A DNA stretch of 14,199 bases, taken from Desulfobacteraceae bacterium 4572_89 (GTDB lineage: Bacteria; Desulfobacterota; Desulfobacteria; Desulfobacterales; Desulfobacteraceae). The DNA lies in the NCBI GenBank assembly GCA_002085465.1, contig NBML01000034.1, positions 1 to 14,199 of the forward strand, read 5' to 3'. Position 1 is the first letter of the stretch; every line of letters starts with the position of its first letter. The notes under the pieces were generated by a model. The model was not told where the DNA came from. It saw only the letters and a program-made list of their open reading frames with translations, and ran no database searches. The position numbers were made by a program, and so were the translations under genes. This document shows, piece after piece, positions 1 to 6,217 of this stretch.

Positions 1-620
1 GTTACCTCTTCCTTAAAAGTTTTTAAAGCGTCAATGATTGTGGGTCTAACCAGGGCATATTGTTTGACAAATTTAGGTACAAACTTATCAAACAGCCCGA
101 TCATATCATGGGTCACAAGTACCTGGCCGTCCACCTGGCTGCCTGCACCTATGCCGATAACCGGTATACTGACGGTCTGTGCAATAATTTCTCCAAGGGG
201 TGCTGGAACCGCTTCAAGGATCATGGAAAACACACCGGCCTCTTCCAATGCCCTGGCATCCTCAATGATACGTTTTGCAGCCTGGGCATCTTTACCCTGC
301 ATCTTAAACCCGCCAAGGGCGCTTGCCGTCTGGGGAGTAAGTCCAATATGACCCTGGACAGGGATTCCCGCTTTTACAATGGCATTACAACCCCTGACCA
401 CGGCCTGGATATGGTGAATCATCTGATCCATGGTAACTCCCACGGTGCCATCTAGGCCCATGACCACCATTCCCAGAGAATCTCCAACCAGAACAATATC
501 CACTCCAGCTTCATCTGCCATTAACCCAAAGGGATAATCATAGGCAGTCACCATAATTATTTTTTTATGATCCTTTTTTGCCTGTTTTATATCCTGGATG
601 GTAACTTTTCTTTGACCCAT
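1..620 (-). CDS. panB: PanB-like ketopantoate hydroxymethyltransferase, internally shortened and cut by the window edge
   Basis: PanB normally transfers a hydroxymethyl group from methylene-tetrahydrofolate to 2-oxoisovalerate, giving ketopantoate for coenzyme A synthesis in the cytoplasm. The 206 visible residues contain clear PanB landmarks: TAYDYPF (25-31), LVGDSLGM (44-51, with the metal-ligand Asp47), GIPVQGHIGLTPQ (85-97), GGFKMQGKDA (103-112), the catalytic-Glu segment ILEAVP (134-139) and IPVIGIGAG (152-160). The ATG at 620 has a good ribosome site (AAGGAG). The oddity is between residues 76 and 83. The RG of the first half runs almost directly into the AIVKAGIPV of the second. About 47 residues are absent compared with E. 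coli PanB, including the ADxPF segment with the second metal Asp and the VKxEGG segment with the substrate-binding Lys. The frame is open throughout. It lies 96 bp after dctM on the same strand. It is likely inactive as a classical PanB, or a decaying paralogue. Family assignment is firm; function is not. Confidence 0.85.
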   Translation of the reverse strand, partial: MGQRKVTIQDIKQAKKDHKKIIMVTAYDYPFGLMADEAGVDIVLVGDSLGMVVMGLDGTVGVTMDQMIHHIQAVVRGCNAIVKAGIPVQGHIGLTPQTASALGGFKMQGKDAQAAKRIIEDARALEEAGVFSMILEAVPAPLGEIIAQTVSIPVIGIGAGSQVDGQVLVTHDMIGLFDKFVPKFVKQYALVRPTIIDALKTFKEEV

Positions 621-716
621 TATACTTTTCTCCTTATATTTTTGTCAGTGTTTTCACCAATGCTGGTCATTGTCTGGCCCAATAATACCTGGAAATGGGT
701 GGAATATGGAAATTTT

Positions 717-1997
717 TTATTTTGCCACCAAATTTGCCATCCACATGGTAATGGGAGGATAAAAGGTGATAATCAAAAGATCCACAATTAATATACCCAG
801 AAAAGGAAGGATACGTCTGCTGATGGCACCAATACTGTCTTTGGATATGGAACAGGAAACAATGAGGCATATGCCCATTGGTGGGGTCAGCATGCCGATT
901 GCCAGGTTGGTAACAACGATGACACCCAGCTGTATTAAGTCGATTCCCAGTGCAGGAACCATGGCAGTTATCATTGGTACCAGCAGTATTAAGGCGGCTG
1001 TGGTTTCAATAAAGGTTCCTGCAATCAACAGGATTACATTGATCATCAAAAGTAAGATTATTGGATTTTCAGAAAGCCCAAGCAGGGTCCCTGCCAGCTG
1101 TGCCGGGATGTCTTCAATGGCTGCAATCCAGCTGAATACAGAAGCAGTGGCAATAATAAACATAACAATGGCAGATGTGATGGCACCACTGATAAACAGA
1201 GGACCAAGGTCTTTGATTTTGATTTTTCGATAAACAAACATGCCCACCACCAAGGCATACACAACTGCAATTGCTGCTGATTCCGTGGCAGTGAAAATAC
1301 CAAAAAGGATTCCTCCCAGAATAATCATGGGGGCTCCCATTGCCAGCAGAGATCTCTTAAGGGCTATCCAGGTTTTTTCCATGGAAAAGGATGTTGTTGA
1401 AGAATATCCTTTTTTCCAGGAAATTAACGTTGCAACGCAGATCAAAGAAAAGCCAATGAGAATACCTGGCAGAATACCGGCGGCAAAAAGCTGACCAATG
1501 GATGCACCTGTTAAAAAGCCAAATATAATCATGGGAATGGAAGGGGGAATGATCACCCCGATTGATCCGCCCGAGGCCTGTACAGCAGCTGCAAAATCAG
1601 AGTCATACCCGGATTTTTTCATGGCTGGAATCAAAATAGCACCCACTGCAGCCGCATCCGCAGCTGCAGACCCTGAAATACCGGCAAAAAACATGGCTGA
1701 TACAATGGTCACAGCTGCAAGTCCACCGGGAAGCCAGCCCACAAGGGCATTGGCAAAATCAATTATCCTGCGGCTGATACCTCCTGCCTCCATAATGGTC
1801 CCGGTAAACATGAAAAGGGGAACCGCCATGAGATGGAAGGAGTCTGTACCTCCAAACATGCGCTGCACCACCATCATCAGGTTGAAATCACCCTGGATCA
1901 GTACAGCCGCAACAGAGGCGACACCAATGGCAATGGCAATGGGTGTATTGATGGCAAACAGAAAAAGAAGTGATAAAATCAATATTTCAGTGGTCAT
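717..1997 (-). CDS. dctM: TRAP transporter large permease DctM (first TRAP system)
   Basis: This 426-residue inner-membrane protein is the large subunit of a tripartite ATP-independent periplasmic (TRAP) transporter, which uses a sodium or proton gradient to import organic acids delivered by a binding protein. It is hydrophobic throughout, with about a dozen membrane segments. It carries DctM hallmarks: QASGGSIGVIIPPSIP (140-155), TATESAA (236-242) and MLTPPMG (369-375). Its length is typical of stand-alone DctM, so it is not fused to DctQ. Its ATG lies inside the end of dctQ, with an 11-nt overlap (ATGACCACTGA), which implies translational coupling. The panB-like gene follows after 96 bp with no clear terminator between. 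The substrate cannot be read from this subunit. Confidence 0.95.
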   Translation of the reverse strand: MTTEILILSLLFLFAINTPIAIAIGVASVAAVLIQGDFNLMMVVQRMFGGTDSFHLMAVPLFMFTGTIMEAGGISRRIIDFANALVGWLPGGLAAVTIVSAMFFAGISGSAAADAAAVGAILIPAMKKSGYDSDFAAAVQASGGSIGVIIPPSIPMIIFGFLTGASIGQLFAAGILPGILIGFSLICVATLISWKKGYSSTTSFSMEKTWIALKRSLLAMGAPMIILGGILFGIFTATESAAIAVVYALVVGMFVYRKIKIKDLGPLFISGAITSAIVMFIIATASVFSWIAAIEDIPAQLAGTLLGLSENPIILLLMINVILLIAGTFIETTAALILLVPMITAMVPALGIDLIQLGVIVVTNLAIGMLTPPMGICLIVSCSISKDSIGAISRRILPFLGILIVDLLIITFYPPITMWMANLVAK

Positions 1998-2466
1998 CTG
2001 AATTTTCCTTTAATTCCTCAAGCAGAAAGGTTGCGGCATGGAACATTAAAATAGCACCACTGATGGGAATAATACTCAAGACAATCCATTTGGGTATCTG
2101 GAGTGCCGGGGAGATCTGAAGACGTACAAAATAGGCAAACTGGTATCCATAGACAATCATGACAAAGAAAAGTCCCATGGAAACCAGATGGGTCATTATT
2201 GATGAAATTTTTTTCAACAGAAACGGCATTTTTACATAGAGGAAATCAACCCCGGGGTTGGCCCTTCGATAATATGCACAGGACGCTCCCAGAAAAGTCA
2301 ACCAGACCAGAAGAAACCGGGCAAGCTCCTCTGACCAGAATAAAGACTGATTCAATACATACCTGCAAAATACCTGGACAGCTACCAGCAAGGTCATGGT
2401 AAACCCCAGGCTGAACAGCAGGTACTCTATCCATTGGTTAAGAAGAAAACTTGTTTTTTTAAACAT
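1987..2466 (-). CDS. dctQ: TRAP transporter small permease DctQ (first TRAP system)
   Basis: The small membrane subunit pairs with DctM. I start it at the ATG at 2466, giving 159 residues, because GGAGA sits just upstream. An open extension to a GTG at 2499 would start inside the hairpin arm and lacks a ribosome site. The protein has about four membrane segments. It shows the family pattern VFCRYVLNQSLFWSEELARF followed by a segment with GASCAYYRRANPGVDF, typical of DctQ. It sits 79 bp after dctP, with a strong hairpin in that gap, and overlaps dctM by 11 nt. Family identity is clear although DctQ sequences diverge widely. Confidence 0.92.
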   Translation of the reverse strand: MFKKTSFLLNQWIEYLLFSLGFTMTLLVAVQVFCRYVLNQSLFWSEELARFLLVWLTFLGASCAYYRRANPGVDFLYVKMPFLLKKISSIMTHLVSMGLFFVMIVYGYQFAYFVRLQISPALQIPKWIVLSIIPISGAILMFHAATFLLEELKENSDDH

Positions 2467-2487
2467 AAGGTCTCCAGAACAAATAAA

Positions 2488-2529
2488 CAGGGCTGACACC
2501 TGCCATGGGAATAAAAGCTGTCAGCCCTG
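2488..2529 (-). terminator. Intercistronic hairpin between dctP and dctQ
   Basis: Two perfect 11-bp inverted arms (CAGGGCTGACA at 2488-2498 and TGTCAGCCCTG at 2519-2529) enclose a 20-nt loop. On the minus strand the hairpin is followed by a T-rich run (TTTATTTGTT), so it resembles a leaky intrinsic terminator. It could also protect the 3' end of dctP mRNA. Either effect would give more binding protein than membrane subunits. On the plus strand no T-run follows. Confidence 0.7.
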
Positions 2530-2545
2530 AAAGAATCAATGACTC

Positions 2546-3523
2546 TTATTTAACTGCTTCCATGATTTTCAAAAGCATGTCTTTGACTTCCGGATCCTGG
2601 TAAAGGTCCATATCCTTTAAGTCTGCAACTTTAGCTCGAAATGCTGCAACATCTGGATTCTCAACAACTTCCATGCCTTTTTCCTTTAAGAGTTTCAAAC
2701 GGCCGGCATCTTTGGATCTATTATCCTGACGCTGGAATACCGCTGCATCATACATGGCCTTCTGGACCATATCCTGGTCGTTTTTATCAAGAGTTTTCCA
2801 CCATTTAAGGGATGCAACGTCGATGTGATAGGAATAGACATGACGGGTAAGGGAAAGATATTTTTGAATTTCATAAAATTTATACACTTCCATTACCCAT
2901 AGCGGGTTTTCCTGTCCGTCAATTACGCCCTGCTCCAGTTCCGTATAAATAGGCCAGGGCATGGGTGTGGGGTTGGCACCAAGTGCGCTCCAGATGGCTT
3001 TGTGGATGGCAGAAGCCATAACCCTTACCTTGAGTCCTTTAATATCATCCGGGCTTTTAACCGGACGTTTATTGTTGGTCAGGTTTCTGAAACCGTTTTC
3101 AGAAAAACTGAGTCCTTTGAAATCTGAGCTTTCAAGGCTTTTAAGTATTTGCGTACCCAGGGGACCGTCAAGGATTTCATCTGCCTGGGCATTATCTTTG
3201 AAAAGGAAGGGATAGTTAATGACCCTGGAAATTGGGTTAAAGGTATCAAAGGGCCCTCCTGTAACAATGCCCATCTGGATGGTATTCATCTGAACCTGCT
3301 GAAGAATCTCAGTTTCATTACCAAGGGATGCAGAGTGATAGATTTTAACCTCAAATGCGCCGTTTGATCGTTCCTCAATCAGCTCCTTGAATTTTTCAGC
3401 TGCAATATTCTGGGCACTGCCCGGCTTGGTTACAACACCCAGTTTGATTTTTGTAGCAGCAAAGCTGTTGCCGGAAAAGAAAAACAGGGTCGAGACTAAC
3501 AAAAAAATCAAAAATTTCTTCAT
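2546..3523 (-). CDS. dctP: TRAP transporter substrate-binding protein DctP (first TRAP system)
   Basis: This periplasmic binding protein captures an organic acid and hands it to DctQM. Residues 1-23 form a classic Sec signal peptide: MKK, a hydrophobic core, then SFA before the likely cut. The mature part has DctP features: SLGNETEILQQVQMNTIQMG (66-85), FRNLTNNKRPVKSPDDIKGLK (145-165) and KVRVM with Arg167, the residue that in this family binds the substrate carboxylate. TELEQGVIDGQENP (194-207) places an Asn in the usual binding position. The 325-residue length is normal. The start has an excellent ribosome site (AAGGAGG at 3531-3537). It is the first gene of the TRAP operon and has its own promoter upstream. 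The ligand is probably a carboxylate, but I cannot name it. Confidence 0.95.
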   Translation of the reverse strand: MKKFLIFLLVSTLFFFSGNSFAATKIKLGVVTKPGSAQNIAAEKFKELIEERSNGAFEVKIYHSASLGNETEILQQVQMNTIQMGIVTGGPFDTFNPISRVINYPFLFKDNAQADEILDGPLGTQILKSLESSDFKGLSFSENGFRNLTNNKRPVKSPDDIKGLKVRVMASAIHKAIWSALGANPTPMPWPIYTELEQGVIDGQENPLWVMEVYKFYEIQKYLSLTRHVYSYHIDVASLKWWKTLDKNDQDMVQKAMYDAAVFQRQDNRSKDAGRLKLLKEKGMEVVENPDVAAFRAKVADLKDMDLYQDPEVKDMLLKIMEAVK

Positions 3524-3623
3524 CGTAAATCCTCCTTAAAATTAGTGTAGTTACTAGCTTCCTTTTTATTTAGACAACCGCTCACTCTGATCCGACTATA
3601 GATAAGAGTACAGGATATAGATA

Positions 3624-3652
3624 TGCATAGAATGAAAAAAGTAGCATGTCAA
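3624..3652 (-). promoter_or_regulatory. Likely sigma70-type promoter for the first TRAP operon
   Basis: On the minus strand a perfect TTGACA (-35, 3647-3652) is separated by exactly 17 bp from TATGCA (-10, 3624-3629), with further A/T-rich sequence after it. Transcription would begin near 3617 and leave a leader of about 95 nt before dctP. No other promoter in this gap is as good. Confidence 0.65.
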
Positions 3653-3665
3653 GCAATTTTTTTGC

Positions 3666-3701
3666 GTAGCAGTAAACTTAATTTTCAGTCAAACCTGCTA
3701 C
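3666..3701. promoter_or_regulatory. Inverted repeat upstream of the TRAP promoter, possible regulator site
   Basis: Perfect 7-bp arms GTAGCAG (3666-3672) and CTGCTAC (3695-3701) are separated by 22 bp. They lie about 14-49 bp upstream of the -35 box of the dctP promoter, where activators often bind. No T-run follows in the M20-to-dctP direction, so a terminator is less likely. Confidence 0.35.
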
Positions 3702-3725
3702 CAAACAGCTTGCTTGAACATAGAA

Positions 3726-3749
3726 AACAAGCCCTCTGGGATACTTGTT
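3726..3749 (-). terminator. Weak hairpin after the M20 gene, possible terminator
   Basis: On the minus strand AACAAG and CTTGTT flank an inner CCC-AGA-GGG stem, with a three-base bulge on one side, followed by TTTTC. The position, about 50 bp beyond the stop codon of the M20 gene, fits a terminator. The short T-run makes it weak. Confidence 0.35.
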
Positions 3750-3798
3750 CCATAATTCATTTACGAGTTGTTTTATTTTTTCTGAATTAAAATACAAT

Positions 3799-5034
3799 TT
3801 AATCAGAAAACCTGTTTAAAAAACGAAAACAGGACAGTAGATAAATCTTCAGAGATTCAAAAAGCTCTTCAATGTCCACATATTCATCTGTCTGGTGGGG
3901 CATATGCCTGGGGCCGGGGCCATTGACCAGACAGGGAATACCCTTTAGATCCCTTAAAAACGTTCCGTCAGTGGCTCCGGGGACCCCATTATAAACCGGT
4001 TCTTTGCCCGTGATATCTTTGTATGCCTCTGCTGCAACCATGACAATGGGTTCATCTTTTTCCATGCTGACCACCGGCTTATCAGCAATAAACTTGATCT
4101 GTGCATGGAAATCAGGATCATCTGCAGCCAATTTGTCCAGAATCCCCTGGAGCTGCTGCTTGATCTTTTCATGATTCTGGCTGGGAATGGTTCGAATATC
4201 CACACAGGCCATGGATTCTGCAGGCATGACATTCAACTGGGGAGTCTCCCCGACCGGTGGCGACTGTACCACGGTAAACGTCACCGAAGGCCATCCCAGG
4301 AATTCGTCCCTGCCCCATTTTTTTATTTCTGCTTTTTCAAATGCCTCAAAAGCCAGAATAATCCTTGCCATGCGAATACTGGGATTAATCCCGGCCAAAG
4401 GCATTGCTCCGTGGGCCATTTTTCCCTTAACTGTGACAAGGGCTCGCAAAGCCCCTTTCATGCTTATGCAAAGCTGATTTTCCTCGGGTTCCGACACAAG
4501 ACAGGCATCCACATCATCGGCATGTCCTTTTTTAATATAATCCTGGATCCCCAGCATCAGATCCTCTTCATCGCAGACAATACCCAGCCGCATCCTACCT
4601 TTGTATTCAACCCCGGATTTCAGCATTGCCTTGACGGTCAGCAGGTTAACTGCCAGGCCCGCCTTCATATCACAGGATCCCCTGCCGTAAATTTTCCCGT
4701 CAAGAATCTTTCCCTCAAATGGATCATACTGCCAGAGATCTGGATTGCCCTCGGAAACCACATCTGTGTGACCTTCAAACATAAGGCAGGGTCCTGCCCG
4801 GCCTGAATCAAACGTTGCAATGATGTTTTCCCTCCCCGGAACTACCTCTTCAATCAAGGGCTCAACACCCAGTTCCCTGGAAATCCAGTCCGAAATATAC
4901 CTCACAACCCCGGCCTCTGTATTCCCTTTCTCAGGACGAATCACTGAATCAATCCTGACTAAATCCCGGGTCAGGCAAATCAGTTCATCCTTATTGATGA
5001 AACTGAGTAATTTTTCTTCTGTTTCCGTGATCAT
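3799..5034 (-). CDS. M20-family metallohydrolase (ArgE/DapE/aminoacylase type)
   Basis: This is a probable cytoplasmic two-zinc amidohydrolase that cleaves an acyl-amino acid, dipeptide or similar amide. The M20 ligand set is intact: GHTDVV with His89 and Asp91, GRGSCDMKAG with the bridging Asp122, CDEE with the catalytic Glu156 and Glu157, SEPE (181-184) as the next ligand region, and HMPHQTDEYV with His380 near the end. A dimerisation (lid) domain lies roughly between residues 190 and 310 and carries MAHGAMP with His208. The 411-residue length is typical. The start has AAGGA seven bases upstream. It is transcribed toward the TRAP operon but separated by a 275-bp gap with its own promoter. 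The context suggests it processes a compound imported by that transporter. ArgE, DapE and aminoacylase members cannot be told apart by reading, so no symbol is given. Confidence 0.9.
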   Translation of the reverse strand: MITETEEKLLSFINKDELICLTRDLVRIDSVIRPEKGNTEAGVVRYISDWISRELGVEPLIEEVVPGRENIIATFDSGRAGPCLMFEGHTDVVSEGNPDLWQYDPFEGKILDGKIYGRGSCDMKAGLAVNLLTVKAMLKSGVEYKGRMRLGIVCDEEDLMLGIQDYIKKGHADDVDACLVSEPEENQLCISMKGALRALVTVKGKMAHGAMPLAGINPSIRMARIILAFEAFEKAEIKKWGRDEFLGWPSVTFTVVQSPPVGETPQLNVMPAESMACVDIRTIPSQNHEKIKQQLQGILDKLAADDPDFHAQIKFIADKPVVSMEKDEPIVMVAAEAYKDITGKEPVYNGVPGATDGTFLRDLKGIPCLVNGPGPRHMPHQTDEYVDIEELFESLKIYLLSCFRFLNRFSD

Positions 5035-5044
5035 GAGGCTGTCC

Positions 5045-5134
5045 TTATATATGCTCTAAATACATGTTCAAAATTTGGGCCTGCAGCAAATGAATAGGGC
5101 ATATTACACCACAGTCAATGGAGATTACAAGCAT
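5045..5134 (-). CDS. Possible 29-residue leader peptide upstream of the M20 gene
   Basis: A short frame reads MLVISIDCGVICPIHLLQAQ and nine more residues, then stops. Its ATG is preceded, at ideal distance, by a strong ribosome site (GGAGGGAG at 5139-5146). Its TAA overlaps the M20 ribosome site and lies ten bases before the M20 start, an arrangement that fits translational coupling or a regulatory leader. No homologue is recognised and the frame is short, so it may be chance. If the promoter proposed at 5101-5130 is the real one, this frame is not fully transcribed from it. Confidence 0.3.
   Translation of the reverse strand: MLVISIDCGVICPIHLLQAQILNMYLEHI
5101..5130 (-). promoter_or_regulatory. 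Candidate promoter for the M20 gene
   Basis: On the minus strand TTGTAA (5125-5130) and TAATAT (5101-5106) are spaced by 18 bp, giving a start near 5095. A rival is an extended -10 (TGG before TATAAA, 5205-5213), which would also cover the short upstream frame. The sequence alone does not decide between them. Confidence 0.35.
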
Positions 5135-5216
5135 ATTTCTCCCTCCAAATCGTTTATCTGAATTGTTTACATTTAACCTGGTGCAGTACTTCAAGAATAT
5201 TATTTTTATACCAGGA

Positions 5217-5245
5217 TTGATAAACCAGTTATTCCTGTTTATATT
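5217..5245 (+). promoter_or_regulatory. Likely promoter for the PHP phosphatase gene
   Basis: TTGATA (5217-5222) is followed after exactly 17 bp by TATATT (5240-5245). A start near 5252 would leave a leader of about 70 nt before the GTG start of the PHP gene. The M20 gene diverges from this region. Confidence 0.55.
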
Positions 5246-5319
5246 CTTCCCCGGACTTTATAAAAAACCAGTTCAGGATCAGGCTGAAACTGCTGCTTAA
5301 TAGACAAAGGAATTTACCA

Positions 5320-6111
5320 GTGAATATTGATTTTTCTTCCGACTTCCACATGCATTCAAACTATTCAGACGGCATTGCTACCATTGAAGATATGGTAAAA
5401 TCTTCCATCAAAAAAGGGCTGACCAGAATTGCCATTACCGATCATATGCCCCTTCCCTTTCCAACCTATTATGCCGTGGACCTGGAACAGATCCAGGCCT
5501 ACAGGGATGAGATTGACATGGCCCGGCAGCAATATGGGCACAAGATAGATATTCTGACAGGACTTGAAATCGAATTTATGCCTGAGATCTACCATTGGAT
5601 TAAAGAAAATATCCTTGCCGTGAAATGGGATTTTTTGATTGCATCGGTCCACGGCCTTCTTGTTGATAATTCCCATTGCCTGATCAACGAGAGTGAAAAA
5701 GAATTCGACAAAACCCTGCAAAAAGTCTTTAACGGAGATATCCAGGCCTTGTGCTCCAAATATTATCTTACCCTTCAGCAGGCAATAAAAACAGGCTGGT
5801 GTGACAGCACCGGTCATTTGGACGTGGTTAAGAAATTCAACCAGTCAAACCAATACTTTGATGAAACAAGCCCCTGGTATGGAGAACTTGTGGAAGAAAC
5901 CCTTGATATAATGAAAACCCACCATATAAAAATGGAAATCAATACAGCAGGCCTGATTCATCCCATTGGGGAGATCTATCCCAGCCCCTGGATTATCAAG
6001 GCTGCCATCAAAAAAAATATTCCAATCATAATGGGATCTGACGCCCATGCACCAGAAACCCCTGCCCCAAATTTTAAAAGGGTCAGTGACACGATCCAAT
6101 CCAGACACTGA
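5320..6111 (+). CDS. PHP-domain phosphoesterase, histidinol-phosphatase (HisJ) type
   Basis: This is a metal-dependent phosphatase of the PHP family, most like the HisJ histidinol-phosphate phosphatases. All nine expected PHP ligand positions are visible: HMH (His10, His12), Asp17, ITDH with His42, GLEIEF with Glu83, SVH with His111, GHLD with His166, and SDAH with Asp241 and His243. EIN (206-208) is also present. The 263-residue length matches the family. The frame begins with GTG, with AAAGG about ten bases upstream. No other histidine-synthesis gene is nearby, so either the pathway genes are scattered or the enzyme acts on another phosphomonoester. It is the first plus-strand gene, 106 bp before glcD. 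Family is certain; the exact substrate is inferred. Confidence 0.85.
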   Translation: MNIDFSSDFHMHSNYSDGIATIEDMVKSSIKKGLTRIAITDHMPLPFPTYYAVDLEQIQAYRDEIDMARQQYGHKIDILTGLEIEFMPEIYHWIKENILAVKWDFLIASVHGLLVDNSHCLINESEKEFDKTLQKVFNGDIQALCSKYYLTLQQAIKTGWCDSTGHLDVVKKFNQSNQYFDETSPWYGELVEETLDIMKTHHIKMEINTAGLIHPIGEIYPSPWIIKAAIKKNIPIIMGSDAHAPETPAPNFKRVSDTIQSRH

Positions 6112-6217
6112 ACTTAAAAAGTTGACAAATAGAAAACATTTGTTTAATCGTTAGGCAAATAATTTTTATTAAAATGTCTACATTGACTTTGTGAAGAACA
6201 TTAATGGGGAATAATAA
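6111..6217. promoter_or_regulatory. AT-rich gap before glcD with small inverted repeats and a possible promoter
   Basis: The gap holds TTGACA followed after 17 bp by a poor -10 (TAATCG). It also has inverted arms ACAAAT/ATTTGT with a 7-base spacer, and another CAAAT copy shortly after. An AACTT/AAGTT pair (6111-6123) follows the PHP stop. None is convincing as a terminator. The region could drive glcD-glcF-larA, with the repeats as operator halves. GGGGA at 6206-6210 is the glcD ribosome site. Confidence 0.3.

Noticed and set aside
34..455. Two overlapping plus-strand frames of 105 and 131 residues
   Set aside because: They are antisense to the panB-like gene, whose reverse translation matches PanB motifs.
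1498..2001. 167-residue open frame on the plus strand
   Set aside because: It is antisense to the first dctM, which has full DctM motifs and an overlap with dctQ.
2467..2499. N-terminal extension of the first DctQ to a GTG at 2499
   Set aside because: The GTG lies in the hairpin arm and lacks a ribosome site. The ATG at 2466 has GGAGA upstream and gives a normal DctQ N-terminus.
4105..4806. 233-residue open frame on the plus strand
   Set aside because: It lies wholly inside the M20 gene on the other strand, whose catalytic motifs are intact. Its product has no recognisable pattern.
5118..5300. 60-residue plus-strand frame before the PHP gene
   Set aside because: It has no ribosome site, spans the likely PHP promoter, and has no family resemblance.
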